The notes below the pieces were generated by a model, which was not told where the DNA came from, ran no database searches, and saw only the letters and a program-made list of their open reading frames with translations. 45,482 bases of DNA from an uncultured Candidatus Saccharimonas sp. (GTDB lineage: Bacteria; Patescibacteriota; Saccharimonadia; Saccharimonadales; OMJO01): the NCBI GenBank assembly GCA_943353165.1, contig CALRAM010000001.1:1-45482 (forward strand). Direction: 5' to 3'. Shown here in pieces: positions 13,162 to 22,135 of the stretch. Each line of letters starts with the position of its first letter. Position 1 is the first letter of the stretch. Both the position numbers and the translations under genes were made by a program.

Positions 13162-13929
13162 ATGACTAAATCTATAAAACTATCAAAACTACGCAAATTC
13201 AATCTAAAAATGGCTGCCTTGCATGCAGTTCAGGGGGCAGCGGTTCTAATTTTGGCAAACAATTTTAGTCTACCGATAACTACTAACTATCTATCTTTTG
13301 ATAAAGCGACAGAAAAGCTTACTTCCGCCCAGCAAAACCTGTTTACTATTAGGTTTGCCTGGCTCATAGCTGCATTCCTATTTGTTTCTGCCATTGCTCA
13401 CCTGACTATAGCAACTGTCTACAATAAAAATTACAACAGCAATTTGGAAAAAGGCCTAAACAAAGCCAGGTGGTTTGAGTATTCTATTTCTGCATCTATC
13501 ATGATGGTGGCCATCGCAATGTTGTCTGGTATTTATGACATTTCAAGTTTATTGATGATATTTGGTCTAGTAGCTATCATGAATTTGATGGGTCTAGTCA
13601 TGGAAGTACACAATCAGATCACCACCAAAACAAGCTGGCTTAGCTACTATATAGGTTGTTTAGCTGGAATTATTCCATGGGTTGCTATAGGAATCTATTT
13701 TTGGGCTGGAGTAAATAATGGTTCTGCTCCGCCGACTTTTGTCTACGGCATATTTTTTACGCTATTTTTGATGTTCAACAGTTTTGCTATAAATATGATT
13801 CTACAGTACAAAAAAGTTGGAAAGTGGAAGGATTATCTTTACGGAGAGAGAGTTTATATTATTTTGAGTTTGGTTGCAAAGTCATTGTTAGCATGGCAAG
13901 TATTCGGTGGCACTTTACGCCCAAATTGA
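13162..13929 (+). CDS. Heliorhodopsin
   Basis: The 255-residue protein has seven predicted membrane segments and the heliorhodopsin signatures: ARWFEYSISAS in helix 3, with counterion candidate Glu106, and YGERVYIILSLVAKSLLAWQVFGGTL in helix 7, with the retinal-binding Lys240. His21 and His80 sit where the reference heliorhodopsin has conserved histidines (His23, His80), and Glu106/Lys240 are one off from its Glu107/Lys241. Heliorhodopsins are light-sensing retinal proteins with an inverted membrane orientation; they are not classical ion pumps, and their partner is often unknown. No retinal-forming oxygenase is in the window. The next gene, a PAP2 phosphatase, starts 7 nt after its stop and is likely co-transcribed. 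Confidence 0.92.
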   Translation: MTKSIKLSKLRKFNLKMAALHAVQGAAVLILANNFSLPITTNYLSFDKATEKLTSAQQNLFTIRFAWLIAAFLFVSAIAHLTIATVYNKNYNSNLEKGLNKARWFEYSISASIMMVAIAMLSGIYDISSLLMIFGLVAIMNLMGLVMEVHNQITTKTSWLSYYIGCLAGIIPWVAIGIYFWAGVNNGSAPPTFVYGIFFTLFLMFNSFAINMILQYKKVGKWKDYLYGERVYIILSLVAKSLLAWQVFGGTLRPN

Positions 13930-13936
13930 ACCAAGT

Positions 13937-14530
13937 ATGAAAAAGATAAGGCAGCAAAAAATATTATTAGCTGTATTGATCTGCGTTGTTTTAATTTTAT
14001 CTTTCTACGTTCATTTTGCTAAATATACGAGCTGGGAATCTAATTTCTTTCAACGTTTCTATGACATGCCCTTGGCCTGGAAAAGTATCATGCAGGTCAT
14101 CACTATGAGTGGCAGCATTTTGATGGTTATGTTGGTCGTAGCAGGCTTATATACAAGACAAAAAATCAAATTAGCGCGATTTGTAACAGTATTAGCTTTG
14201 GCTACTTTTGGCATTACGGAATTGCTAAAGATTCTAGTTGCTAGGCCTAGACCTTTCAATGGTTTAAATGATGTAATTTCTCGCGAAGGAATAGTTGCTG
14301 GAATGGGATATCCTTCGGGGCACACAGCGATAGTAACTGCAATAGGTTTGTCTCTGTCATTTTTATTGCCTAAAAATATTAGGTGGCTAGTATTTGTCTG
14401 GATAGGTTTGGTCGGTATTTCTCGTATGTATCTGGGAGTACATGCTCCATTGGATATTGTTGGCGGTATTTTACTGGGCACAATAGTGTTTCTAATTGCC
14501 AAAATAACTAGGCCTAAATACTTTGCCTAA
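13937..14530 (+). CDS. PAP2 family membrane phosphatase
   Basis: The 197-residue protein has an N-terminal membrane helix and the three PAP2 motifs: KILVARPRPFNG, GYPSGHTA, and SRMYLGVHAPLDIVGG. The catalytic His and Asp of the last motif are present. Family members dephosphorylate phosphatidic acid or isoprenoid diphosphates such as undecaprenyl pyrophosphate. ATG 13937 is chosen because it follows the heliorhodopsin stop; a start at 13907 would overlap that gene's C-terminus. The pairing with heliorhodopsin may be operonic convenience or may reflect a lipid-signalling output. A terminator follows at 14607. Confidence 0.88.
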   Translation: MKKIRQQKILLAVLICVVLILSFYVHFAKYTSWESNFFQRFYDMPLAWKSIMQVITMSGSILMVMLVVAGLYTRQKIKLARFVTVLALATFGITELLKILVARPRPFNGLNDVISREGIVAGMGYPSGHTAIVTAIGLSLSFLLPKNIRWLVFVWIGLVGISRMYLGVHAPLDIVGGILLGTIVFLIAKITRPKYFA

Positions 14531-14606
14531 ATAAAGTCTGTTTAAAAAAAACTTGATAACTGCAAATAATAGGCTTATGATTAAATCGGAAGCGAGAGAC
14601 TTCCAT

Positions 14607-14640
14607 AAACCCCGAGTATTTCTCGGGGTTTAAAGTTTTC
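14607..14640 (+). terminator. Intrinsic terminator
   Basis: AAACCCCGAG (14607-14616) pairs with CTCGGGGTTT (14622-14631), loop TATTT, then AAAGTTTT. It ends the heliorhodopsin-PAP2 unit. Confidence 0.85.
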
Positions 14641-14705
14641 AGCACAAACAAATACATTGCCCGGGAGTATATGACTAGTGTAGAATAGTATAAAGGAACA
14701 AAAAA

Positions 14706-15470
14706 ATGGCAAATTACGGGCATATAATATTTTATTCATTAGTAGGTGGAATTTTGTCGCTAGCAGGCGCAATCATTTTTTTGGTGTTGATGAGAAAAAA
14801 AAACTTTGCCGATAAAATAATTATATATGCTACTCCTTTTGCTGCTGGGGCACTGCTGGCAGCTGTTTTTTTGGATTTGCTAAAAGAAGGACTAGCAGAA
14901 TCAAGCGCTGACAGCGTTTTTGCAGCTGTGCTAGTTGGTATCATAGTGTTCTTTTTTGCAGAGAAGTTTTTGAGGTGGTTTCATCATCACCATCAACATG
15001 GCGATGATAAACCGGCAATTTCGCTCATAATTGCTGGCGATACCATTCATAATGCTATGGACGGTATAGCGATAGCATCTGCTTTTTTGATAAATGTACC
15101 AACTGGGATCGTTACTGCACTGGCAGTGGCAGCTCACGAAATACCACAAGAGATTGGAGATTTTGGCTTGTTACTATCGCGTGGTATGAGCAAAGCAAAG
15201 GTATTATGGGTAAACATTACGAGTGCTCTGGCTACTACGCTGTTGGCGGTTATTACTTTTGCATTGGGAAGTTCAAATAAATTGCCTGTTGGACCGTTAT
15301 TGGGGCTGAGTGCAGGGTTTTTGTTGTATATAGCCATGAGCGATATTATCCCTGAAATACACGAGCGTAGCCCAAAAAAGAAACTATTTGATATTCAACC
15401 ATTATTGCTTTTGACAGGAGTTGCAGTTGTCGCAGTTTCTATTCAATTGGTACATCACTTTGTAGGCTAG
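14706..15470 (+). CDS. ZIP family metal transporter
   Basis: The 254-residue protein has about eight membrane segments and the ZIP binuclear metal motifs GDTIHNAMDGIAIASAF (helix 4) and VAAHEIPQEIGDFG (helix 5). A histidine-rich HHHHQHGDD loop lies between helices 3 and 4, as in zinc and iron ZIP carriers. It should import divalent metal, zinc most likely. Unlike many first genes in this window it has an A/G-rich AAAGGA Shine-Dalgarno, and a TAGAAT -10 lies about 20 nt further up. Confidence 0.92.
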   Translation: MANYGHIIFYSLVGGILSLAGAIIFLVLMRKKNFADKIIIYATPFAAGALLAAVFLDLLKEGLAESSADSVFAAVLVGIIVFFFAEKFLRWFHHHHQHGDDKPAISLIIAGDTIHNAMDGIAIASAFLINVPTGIVTALAVAAHEIPQEIGDFGLLLSRGMSKAKVLWVNITSALATTLLAVITFALGSSNKLPVGPLLGLSAGFLLYIAMSDIIPEIHERSPKKKLFDIQPLLLLTGVAVVAVSIQLVHHFVG

Positions 15471-15481
15471 CCGCAAACAGT

Positions 15482-15487
15482 TACAAT
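15482..15487 (+). promoter_or_regulatory. -10 box for rmuC
   Basis: TACAAT lies 6 nt before the ATG at 15494, with no Shine-Dalgarno. Confidence 0.55.
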
Positions 15488-15493
15488 GTATAT

Positions 15494-16558
15494 ATGATAG
15501 TGATAATTATAATTTTGGGAGTTGTAAACGCACTCTTGGTATTTTATTTTCTACGCAAACAAACCCCAACTGCCGATACTGGCAGTGCATTGCTACTAAA
15601 ACAAGATATAACTACGCTTAGTCAAAACGTATCAGATCTAAAAGACGGACTAAAAAACCATCTAACAGAACGCCTAGACAAAAGTAATGCTCAGATGCTA
15701 AAACAGTTCGAAACTAGCACCAACATCATAAAGGATGTTACTCAAAAGCTAACTCAACTAGAAAAAACTAATCAACAAGTTGGGGATATAGCAAATGAGC
15801 TAAAAAGCCTGCAAAACGTATTGGCAAATCCAAAACAGCGTGGTGTGCTGGGGGAGTTTTATTTAGAGCAGATCTTGCAAAACCTGTTGCCAGCTGGAAC
15901 TTATGAGTTGCAGTATCGGATGGGTGATGGGCTGATTGTTGATGCTGTGATATTTTTGGACGACAAGATATTGCCTATAGATAGCAAGTTTAGCCTAGAG
16001 AATTACAATAGATTAGTCGAAGCCAAAACAGCGGAAAAGCCGGCATTTGCAAAAGCGTTCAAAGAAGACCTAAAAAAACGCATAGACGAAACGGCCAAGT
16101 ATATTTTGCCAAAAAAGGGAACATTGGAGCAAGCATTGATGTTTATTCCTAGCGAAGCAATTTATTATGACCTGCTAGCAAACAAGGTTGGTGAAACTGG
16201 GATTAGTGGGAGAGATTTGATGCAGTACGCCGCCGTGGATAAACGCGTGACAGTAGTTGGCCCCAGCACGCTGAGCGCAATGTTACAGATTGTATCGCAA
16301 GGTTTAAAGAGCCTAGAAATTCAAAAAGATACAGAAGTTATTCGCAAAAATGTCGAGCAGTTGGGTAAACACCTAAATAATGTCGATGGATACTTTAAGC
16401 GGCTTGGCAACAGCCTGGGTGCCACAGTTGGGCACTTTAACAATACGCAAAAAGAGCTGGCTAGGGTAGACAAGGATATCGTCAAAATCGCTAATACCAA
16501 CCCTAGTGTAGAAGCTTTATTAATAGACAAACCGCAAAATGGAGATGACGACGAATAA
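15494..16558 (+). CDS. rmuC: DNA recombination protein RmuC
   Basis: The 354-residue protein has an N-terminal membrane helix (about 2-20), a coiled coil (about 35-110) and the RmuC nuclease-like domain: RGVLGEFYLEQIL, VDAVIFLDDKILPIDSKFSLENY, then LMFIPSEAIYYDLL and KRVTVVGPSTLSAMLQIV. RmuC limits recombination between inverted repeats in E. coli, probably as a PD-(D/E)XK-type nuclease. It is shorter than E. coli RmuC (475). It converges with the GH63-like gene; the two stops are 10 nt apart. Confidence 0.92.
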   Translation: MIVIIIILGVVNALLVFYFLRKQTPTADTGSALLLKQDITTLSQNVSDLKDGLKNHLTERLDKSNAQMLKQFETSTNIIKDVTQKLTQLEKTNQQVGDIANELKSLQNVLANPKQRGVLGEFYLEQILQNLLPAGTYELQYRMGDGLIVDAVIFLDDKILPIDSKFSLENYNRLVEAKTAEKPAFAKAFKEDLKKRIDETAKYILPKKGTLEQALMFIPSEAIYYDLLANKVGETGISGRDLMQYAAVDKRVTVVGPSTLSAMLQIVSQGLKSLEIQKDTEVIRKNVEQLGKHLNNVDGYFKRLGNSLGATVGHFNNTQKELARVDKDIVKIANTNPSVEALLIDKPQNGDDDE

Positions 16559-16568
16559 AAAAAGACGA

Positions 16569-17897
16569 CTAGGTTTTTAACAAATCAATCACTAGGGCTG
16601 CGGTCCAGCTGAAATTTTTTGCACCTGCTGCTTCGCCTGTTAAGGGATTGAAATATTCGCTAAAACCAGAACGCTTTACCATTTCTATGGTCGATTCCTT
16701 TAGTGCATTTGCATGATCATGAAATCCATTTCTTTCTAGTCCGTCGATGATTAGCCAGTTCATATTTACCCATGTTGGCCCCTGCCAGTAAAGCGTTGGT
16801 TTGAACCAGCTAGAGTTTACGGGTACTGACGGAATAGGATAACTGGGTCCAAAAAAATGTTCATTTTCTAACATTTTTACTAATTTTTTTGCTCGTTCTT
16901 TGCTGATGGAACCTGCATATAGAGGCATAAGTGTTGCTATACTGGATTCTTTTAGGAGCCTGTGAGTTACGAAATTACGTGAATAATACTGGTTGGTGTA
17001 TGGGTCCCAAAGCTCTTCCAGAGTTGACTGTGTTTTTTTGATATTGTTCAGCAGCTCGTCGGAGAGCTTTGTGTTTATAAAGCTAGCTATATCTATGAGA
17101 TGTTGGTTTGCGCGGATAAATATGGCATTAAAGCTCAAATCTTCTACAGCAAATAGAGAGTGAGCTAAAATATTGTCTATGTCGTAATTCTTTCTGCGCA
17201 AACGTCGCTGGGTGCTGTACAAAACTAACGCATCTATGGCATCTAGGCGTTCAGCAGATGGTATTCTCAGGGTGTCCCTACGAAATATATTAATAAGTGG
17301 CGACATGTGGGCTTTTTCTAGTAGGCTAATCCATAGGGGCAGCGAATGCTCGCGAATTTCATTCATCCAAGGAGGCGTATTGTCTAATCCTGTTTCCCAG
17401 GGGTGAATTTGCAGCACTAGGCCTTCGTTGTGCGGGTCGCGTTCGCGGTAGAGCCATTCGTGGTAAGCCAATAATGCAGGGAACACTGTTTGATACCAAC
17501 TACGACGTTCGGTTTTATTCATGCGGTCGCCTAATTTGACAATAGCTTCGGCTAGTAGAGGCGGTTGCGTGATACCGCTGGTCACCAATTCGTCAGGCGA
17601 GTTTGGGTTTAGCCAACTTTTCCATATACGGTAAGCAGGGCTACGGCGATTTAGGAAAGTATTATCGCCTAGAATCATATTTGGTAACATCCCGTTCGCC
17701 CATTGTCCACGCAATAGGCTGAGTATCTCTGTCTGGGCTCTGTCTAGGTCTGTGTGACGAAGTCCAATAGCTATGAAACAACTATCCCAAAGCCACTGGT
17801 GCGGGTATAGGCCTTCTGCTGGTATGGTAAAGTTTTCTCTGTCATTTTCTTTTAGAACTTTTTGGGCTGCGTCTGCTAAATCGGTAGTTTCTTCCAT
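16569..17897 (-). CDS. GH63-like glycoside hydrolase (mannosylglycerate/glucosylglycerate hydrolase type)
   Basis: The 442-residue protein looks like an (alpha/alpha)6-barrel of the GH63/MGH1-like group. QWLWDSCFIAIGLRH lies near the N-terminus, HPWETGLDNTPPW in the middle (catalytic Asp candidate), and YWQGPTWVNMNWLIIDGL with GFSEYFNPLTGE near the end (second catalytic residue candidate). Relatives hydrolyse mannosylglycerate, glucosylglycerate or trim alpha-glucosides. There is no signal peptide, so an intracellular substrate such as a compatible solute or glycogen-like sugar is likely. Its promoter TATAAT lies 7 nt from the start codon. Confidence 0.78.
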   Translation of the reverse strand: MEETTDLADAAQKVLKENDRENFTIPAEGLYPHQWLWDSCFIAIGLRHTDLDRAQTEILSLLRGQWANGMLPNMILGDNTFLNRRSPAYRIWKSWLNPNSPDELVTSGITQPPLLAEAIVKLGDRMNKTERRSWYQTVFPALLAYHEWLYRERDPHNEGLVLQIHPWETGLDNTPPWMNEIREHSLPLWISLLEKAHMSPLINIFRRDTLRIPSAERLDAIDALVLYSTQRRLRRKNYDIDNILAHSLFAVEDLSFNAIFIRANQHLIDIASFINTKLSDELLNNIKKTQSTLEELWDPYTNQYYSRNFVTHRLLKESSIATLMPLYAGSISKERAKKLVKMLENEHFFGPSYPIPSVPVNSSWFKPTLYWQGPTWVNMNWLIIDGLERNGFHDHANALKESTIEMVKRSGFSEYFNPLTGEAAGAKNFSWTAALVIDLLKT

Positions 17898-17904
17898 AGT
17901 GTGT

Positions 17905-17910
17905 ATTATA
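17905..17910 (-). promoter_or_regulatory. -10 box for the GH63-like gene
   Basis: On the minus strand TATAAT ends 7 nt before the ATG at 17897, and the spacer has no Shine-Dalgarno. Confidence 0.6.
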
Positions 17911-17915
17911 TCCCG

Positions 17916-18413
17916 TTAACGGTAGTTGGTAAAACTTACAGGAAAGTCAAAATCATTGGAATTTAATAGTTGCATGACTGCTTGAAGATCATTTTTGCTG
18001 GTGCTGCTGACTCTTATTTCATCGCCTTGGATTTGGGTTTTGACTTTGGGGGCAGAGTCGCGGATTAGGCTAGTTATTTTCTTTGCCTTTTCCTGGTCTA
18101 AGCCTTTTTTGAAGAGTACATCTTTTGTTGTTTTCAGGTTACTCGTGACCGATTCTTTGCTGGTGTCTAAAAGTTTTTGGCTCTGACCTCTAGTAGCCAG
18201 TTTTTTGCGGACAATGTCTAATATAGCGTCAATCTGCCAGTCACCGTTGCCAGTTATTTTTAGGCCGTTTTTGTCGGAGTCCAACCACTCTATTAGGGCT
18301 GGTGTACCCTTGAAGTCATAACGGTTGTCTATCTCGCGTTGGGCTTGGTCAAATACATTATTCATCTCGGCCTTGTCAAAGTCGCTGACTATATCAAATG
18401 AAAAGTTTGCCAT
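17916..18413 (-). CDS. yajQ: YajQ family nucleotide-binding protein
   Basis: The 165-residue protein starts MANFSFDIVSDFDKAEMNNV and continues with DNRYDFKGTPALIEW, ITGNGDWQIDAILDIV, and KVKTQIQGDEIRVSSTSKNDLQAVM, the full YajQ pattern. YajQ proteins bind nucleotides, and some act as cyclic di-GMP effectors, but c-di-GMP use in this organism is not shown. The ATG at 18413 is chosen over 18452 because TATAAT lies 7 nt before it and the resulting length is that of the family. Confidence 0.92.
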   Translation of the reverse strand: MANFSFDIVSDFDKAEMNNVFDQAQREIDNRYDFKGTPALIEWLDSDKNGLKITGNGDWQIDAILDIVRKKLATRGQSQKLLDTSKESVTSNLKTTKDVLFKKGLDQEKAKKITSLIRDSAPKVKTQIQGDEIRVSSTSKNDLQAVMQLLNSNDFDFPVSFTNYR

Positions 18414-18420
18414 ATGTATT

Positions 18421-18426
18421 ATTATA
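18421..18426 (-). promoter_or_regulatory. -10 box for yajQ
   Basis: On the minus strand TATAAT ends 7 nt before the ATG at 18413. It lies inside the longer open frame, which argues against the upstream start. Confidence 0.6.
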
Positions 18427-18498
18427 CCTCGTACAAAGTTTTTTGTTGGCATATATCGTAACCGTTACCTATACTGCGTTCATAGTAAAAGAGTTTGC

Positions 18499-18504
18499 TA
18501 TAAT
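18499..18504 (+). promoter_or_regulatory. -10 box for pheS
   Basis: TATAAT lies 6 nt before the GTG at 18511, with no Shine-Dalgarno. It is a leaderless-type start on a GTG codon. Confidence 0.6.
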
Positions 18505-18510
18505 TGGTAG

Positions 18511-19551
18511 GTGACTAATTACAAAAATAAAAGAGTAAATGAAGTTGCGGTTATACTGCTCGATCGTTTGGCCTCTTTGGAGGACAAACCTAGCATTCTT
18601 CGGGCTGTTGAATTAAAGGCACTGTATGCCGAAATACCTCTATTGCCAGATTCTGAAAAAGGTTTGTTTGGCAAAGAAATCAATGCCTTAAAAATGCATC
18701 TAGCCGAATTAGTCGCCGCCCATAAAGACGATACCGAAAAACTGCCAGCCATTGATGTTACAGCGCCGATTGACATAAATGTTCAGACGGATAAAACACC
18801 CAGATTGTTATCTAGCCAATTTGGCAGCCAGCATCCACTGGTGAGCGAGATTCAATATGTGTGCGAGATTTTTTACAGTATGGGCTTTAATGTTGAAATG
18901 TCGCGTCAAATAGACGATGACTATCATATGTTCGACAGCTTGAACTTTCCAAAAGATCATCCGGCTCGTGACGATTATGATACTTTTATGACAACAGAAG
19001 GTTTTGTTGCGCCGGCCCACACCAGTACGATGCAAAACCGAATGTTAAAAAAGTACAAAGATAATTTAAGCCTAAAAAAACCTATTGCAGTAATGATTGT
19101 TGACAGAGTGTTTAGGAACGAAGACTTGGACGCGCGGCACGAGCACACCTTTTACCAGGCAGAAGGCGTTTATGTTGATAAGGGCGTGAACGTAGGGAAC
19201 TTATTGGCGACATTAAAAACATTTCTGGGCAGGTATTACCATCAGGATATAGAAATAAAAACACAACCAAGTTATTTCCCTTTTACGGAACCTAGTTTTG
19301 AGATTGCCCTGAGCTGTCCTTTTTGCAAAAAAGAGGGCTGCAATATATGTAGTTATAGCGGCTGGATAGAGTTAATGGGCTGCGGCTTGATACACCCAAA
19401 TGTTCTAAAAATGGCTGGGATTGATCCAGTTGAATACACTGGATTTGCTTGGGGCGGTGGAATCGAAAGGTTAGTGATGATGAAATATGATATAGAAGAT
19501 ATTCGATATTTTGAAGCAGGAAAGCTAGAATTTTTGAGGCAATTTAAATGA
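18511..19551 (+). CDS. pheS: Phenylalanyl-tRNA synthetase alpha subunit
   Basis: The 346-residue alpha subunit of the (alpha-beta)2 enzyme has an N-terminal coiled coil (about 1-80) and a class II catalytic core. It shows GFVAPAHTSTMQNRML, motif 2 RVFRNEDLDARHEHTFYQAEG, CPFCKKEGCNIC, and motif 3 GFAWGGGIERLVMMKY. It begins with GTG. HTSTMQNRM stands where HTSPVQIRTM-like sequence is common. It overlaps pheT by 4 nt (ATGA), so both subunits are made together. Confidence 0.96.
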   Translation: MTNYKNKRVNEVAVILLDRLASLEDKPSILRAVELKALYAEIPLLPDSEKGLFGKEINALKMHLAELVAAHKDDTEKLPAIDVTAPIDINVQTDKTPRLLSSQFGSQHPLVSEIQYVCEIFYSMGFNVEMSRQIDDDYHMFDSLNFPKDHPARDDYDTFMTTEGFVAPAHTSTMQNRMLKKYKDNLSLKKPIAVMIVDRVFRNEDLDARHEHTFYQAEGVYVDKGVNVGNLLATLKTFLGRYYHQDIEIKTQPSYFPFTEPSFEIALSCPFCKKEGCNICSYSGWIELMGCGLIHPNVLKMAGIDPVEYTGFAWGGGIERLVMMKYDIEDIRYFEAGKLEFLRQFK

Positions 19552-22100
19552 AAGTAAGTTTAAACTGGGTAAAAGAATATGCAAATATCAAGGGTTCTGC
19601 TGATGATATTGCCAAAAAGATAGGCTCTCAGCTAGGAGAAGTAGAATCAGTTCAAAATTTAGGTTCAAAATATGACGGAATCGTGGTTGTCCGGGTCGTT
19701 AGTTGTCAAAAACATCCAAATGCCGACAAGCTGAGTTTGTGTATGGTAGATGACAACAAGGTTGTCAAGGGTATTTCTCGTGACAGCAGTGGTTATGTTC
19801 AGGTTGTATGTGGCGCACCAAATGTTCGCGACGGTATGTTCGCTGCGTGGATACCGCCTGGAGTTACAGTACCTAGCACAGTAGACAAAGACCCTTTTGT
19901 ATTAGAACAAAGAGAATTACGAGGCCAAGTCAGTAACGGTATGCTAGCAAGCCTACGAGAGCTGGCCATTAGCGACGAGCACGAAGGAATATTGGATATA
20001 AACCCAGAAGAAGTTGGCAAGGATTTGTCACGACCCGGAACACCTCTAAAAAAATTGTACGGGCTGGACGACGACATCATAGACATAGAAAATAAAATGT
20101 TCACTCATAGACCGGATTGTTTTGGACAACTAGGCATCGCCAGAGAAATTGCTGGAATTACACACAAACAATTCAAATCTCCAGAATGGTACCTAAAAAA
20201 CATAGCAGAAAAAACAGAAAATAAAACCTCAAAATCCTTGTCAGTAGACAACAGAATACCTGACGTCTGTAAACGCTACATGGCAGTAGAAATCAGTGGT
20301 GTCATCATAAAACCCAGCCCCGTGTGGATGCAGTCCGCGTTGTCCAGGATAGGAATAAGGCCCATAAACAACATAGTTGATATAACAAATTATATGATGA
20401 TGTTAACCGGTCAGCCCTTGCATGCCTTTGATTTTGACAAAGTTGCCCATAACGGAACGGCCAAGATTGTCATCAGAAAACCAAAAAAAGATGAAAAAAT
20501 GACACTGTTAGATGGTGGCGAAACAAGTCCTCGTGCCGACGCTGTGCTAATTTGTAACCAAGATGTTCCTATAGCACTCGGTGGTGTTATGGGGGGCAAT
20601 AATTCAGAAATAGATAGCACTACAAAAAACATCATAGTCGAATGTGCAAATTTTGATATGTACAATATTAGGCGCACAGCTATGGAACATGGATTGTTCA
20701 CCGATTCCGTAACTAGGTTCAACAAAGGTCAGTCTGCCGATCAATGTTCGCCGGTTTTGGACAAAACCATCTCTCTAATTATTCAACAGTGCAACGGAGC
20801 CAAAATATCTGGCAATGTTATAGATTGTTATCCTGGAAAAAAACAAAACAATAGCGTGGCAATTAGCGCAGAATTTGTTAATACACGGCTGGGTAGCAAG
20901 TTGGGTCTAAAAGATATATCCAGACTGCTAGAAAACGTAGAATTCCAGATAAAATCAGTACCAGCTGACAAAAATAGATTACATGTAAAAGCCCCTTTTT
21001 GGAGAACAGATATAGAAATACCAGAAGACTTAGTAGAAGAAATTGGGCGACTTTATGGTTACGATAATTTGCCAGCTGAACTGCCCAGTAGGAGCATATC
21101 TCCAGTCGAGCGCAACAATTTGATGGATTTGAAGAACAAGATACGGAATGTTTTAGCAAAGTCAGGGGCAAATGAACTATTAACCTATACTTTTGTCCAT
21201 GGAAATTTGCTAGAAAAAGTAGGCCAAGACAAAAACGAAGCTTTTCAGTTGAGTAATGCGCTCAGCCCAGACCTTCAGTACTATAGACTTAGTTTGTTGC
21301 CCAGTTTGCTAGAAAAAGTACACACTAACCTAAAGAGTGATCGTATCCGTGGCGACGATAACGAATTTGCGTTGTTTGAAATAAACCCTGTACACTCAAA
21401 GGAATTTGTCGACGAAGATGGACTCCCCATCGAAGATCTACGACTGGCTTTCGTGTTTGCTGCTGACGTTAAAACAGCTCTTAGGAAATATCAAGGTGCT
21501 GCTTATTTTGCAGCAGTAAAATACGTGAATGAGTTATTAGAAGAATTAGGTATTAGTGCGGTGTTCACCTCTGCAAAAGGCCACAAGCCAGAGGCTACTA
21601 TCAGCAAAGCGGCAATCGCGCCTTTTGATGCCGATAGATATGCCCTCCTAAAAACTACTGATGGCAAATTTTTGGGAGAAATTGGAGAATTTAGTCCTAG
21701 CACTCGGCGCAACCTCAAGCTACCTGACTTTGTAGCTGGATTTGAGCTAGATGTTACCCAACTATTGAAATCACTCGACACGAATAACCAATACATACCG
21801 CTGCCTCGCTATCCAAAAGTTATGCAAGACATTACTCTGAAAGTTCCAATTCATCTAGCCTATAACGAACTAAAGGACTTTTTGGATAAACACATAATAG
21901 AGCACAAACCAGATAATTCGTTTTTTCAACTAGGAATGCCACGTATTTACCAGTCAGAGGATGATGCAAAGCACAAAAACATAACCCTACGGCTATGGAT
22001 TAGCCACTATGACAGAACTCTAAAGACCGATGAAGTAAATAAACTGCTAGACGATATCTCTGTCAGCGCTAACCAGATTTATGGAGCAGAAAGGGGCTAG
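19548..22100 (+). CDS. pheT: Phenylalanyl-tRNA synthetase beta subunit
   Basis: The 850-residue beta subunit has the EMAP-type tRNA-binding domain at the N-terminus (VVRVVSCQKHPNADKLSLC near 48-66), then B1 and B3/B4 editing domains, the B5 region (about 440-520), the catalytic-like core EEIGRLYGYDNLP, and a C-terminal anticodon-binding FDX-ACB domain (PLPRYPKVMQDITLKVP to the end). Length is slightly above E. coli PheT (795). It is translationally coupled to pheS. Confidence 0.96.
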   Translation: MKVSLNWVKEYANIKGSADDIAKKIGSQLGEVESVQNLGSKYDGIVVVRVVSCQKHPNADKLSLCMVDDNKVVKGISRDSSGYVQVVCGAPNVRDGMFAAWIPPGVTVPSTVDKDPFVLEQRELRGQVSNGMLASLRELAISDEHEGILDINPEEVGKDLSRPGTPLKKLYGLDDDIIDIENKMFTHRPDCFGQLGIAREIAGITHKQFKSPEWYLKNIAEKTENKTSKSLSVDNRIPDVCKRYMAVEISGVIIKPSPVWMQSALSRIGIRPINNIVDITNYMMMLTGQPLHAFDFDKVAHNGTAKIVIRKPKKDEKMTLLDGGETSPRADAVLICNQDVPIALGGVMGGNNSEIDSTTKNIIVECANFDMYNIRRTAMEHGLFTDSVTRFNKGQSADQCSPVLDKTISLIIQQCNGAKISGNVIDCYPGKKQNNSVAISAEFVNTRLGSKLGLKDISRLLENVEFQIKSVPADKNRLHVKAPFWRTDIEIPEDLVEEIGRLYGYDNLPAELPSRSISPVERNNLMDLKNKIRNVLAKSGANELLTYTFVHGNLLEKVGQDKNEAFQLSNALSPDLQYYRLSLLPSLLEKVHTNLKSDRIRGDDNEFALFEINPVHSKEFVDEDGLPIEDLRLAFVFAADVKTALRKYQGAAYFAAVKYVNELLEELGISAVFTSAKGHKPEATISKAAIAPFDADRYALLKTTDGKFLGEIGEFSPSTRRNLKLPDFVAGFELDVTQLLKSLDTNNQYIPLPRYPKVMQDITLKVPIHLAYNELKDFLDKHIIEHKPDNSFFQLGMPRIYQSEDDAKHKNITLRLWISHYDRTLKTDEVNKLLDDISVSANQIYGAERG

Positions 22101-22122
22101 GCCGTAAACATAAAAACGAGTC

Positions 22123-22128
22123 TAGAAT
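22123..22128 (+). promoter_or_regulatory. -10 box for the ABC exporter
   Basis: TAGAAT lies 7 nt before the ATG at 22136, with no Shine-Dalgarno. Confidence 0.5.
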
Positions 22129-22135
22129 AATTATT

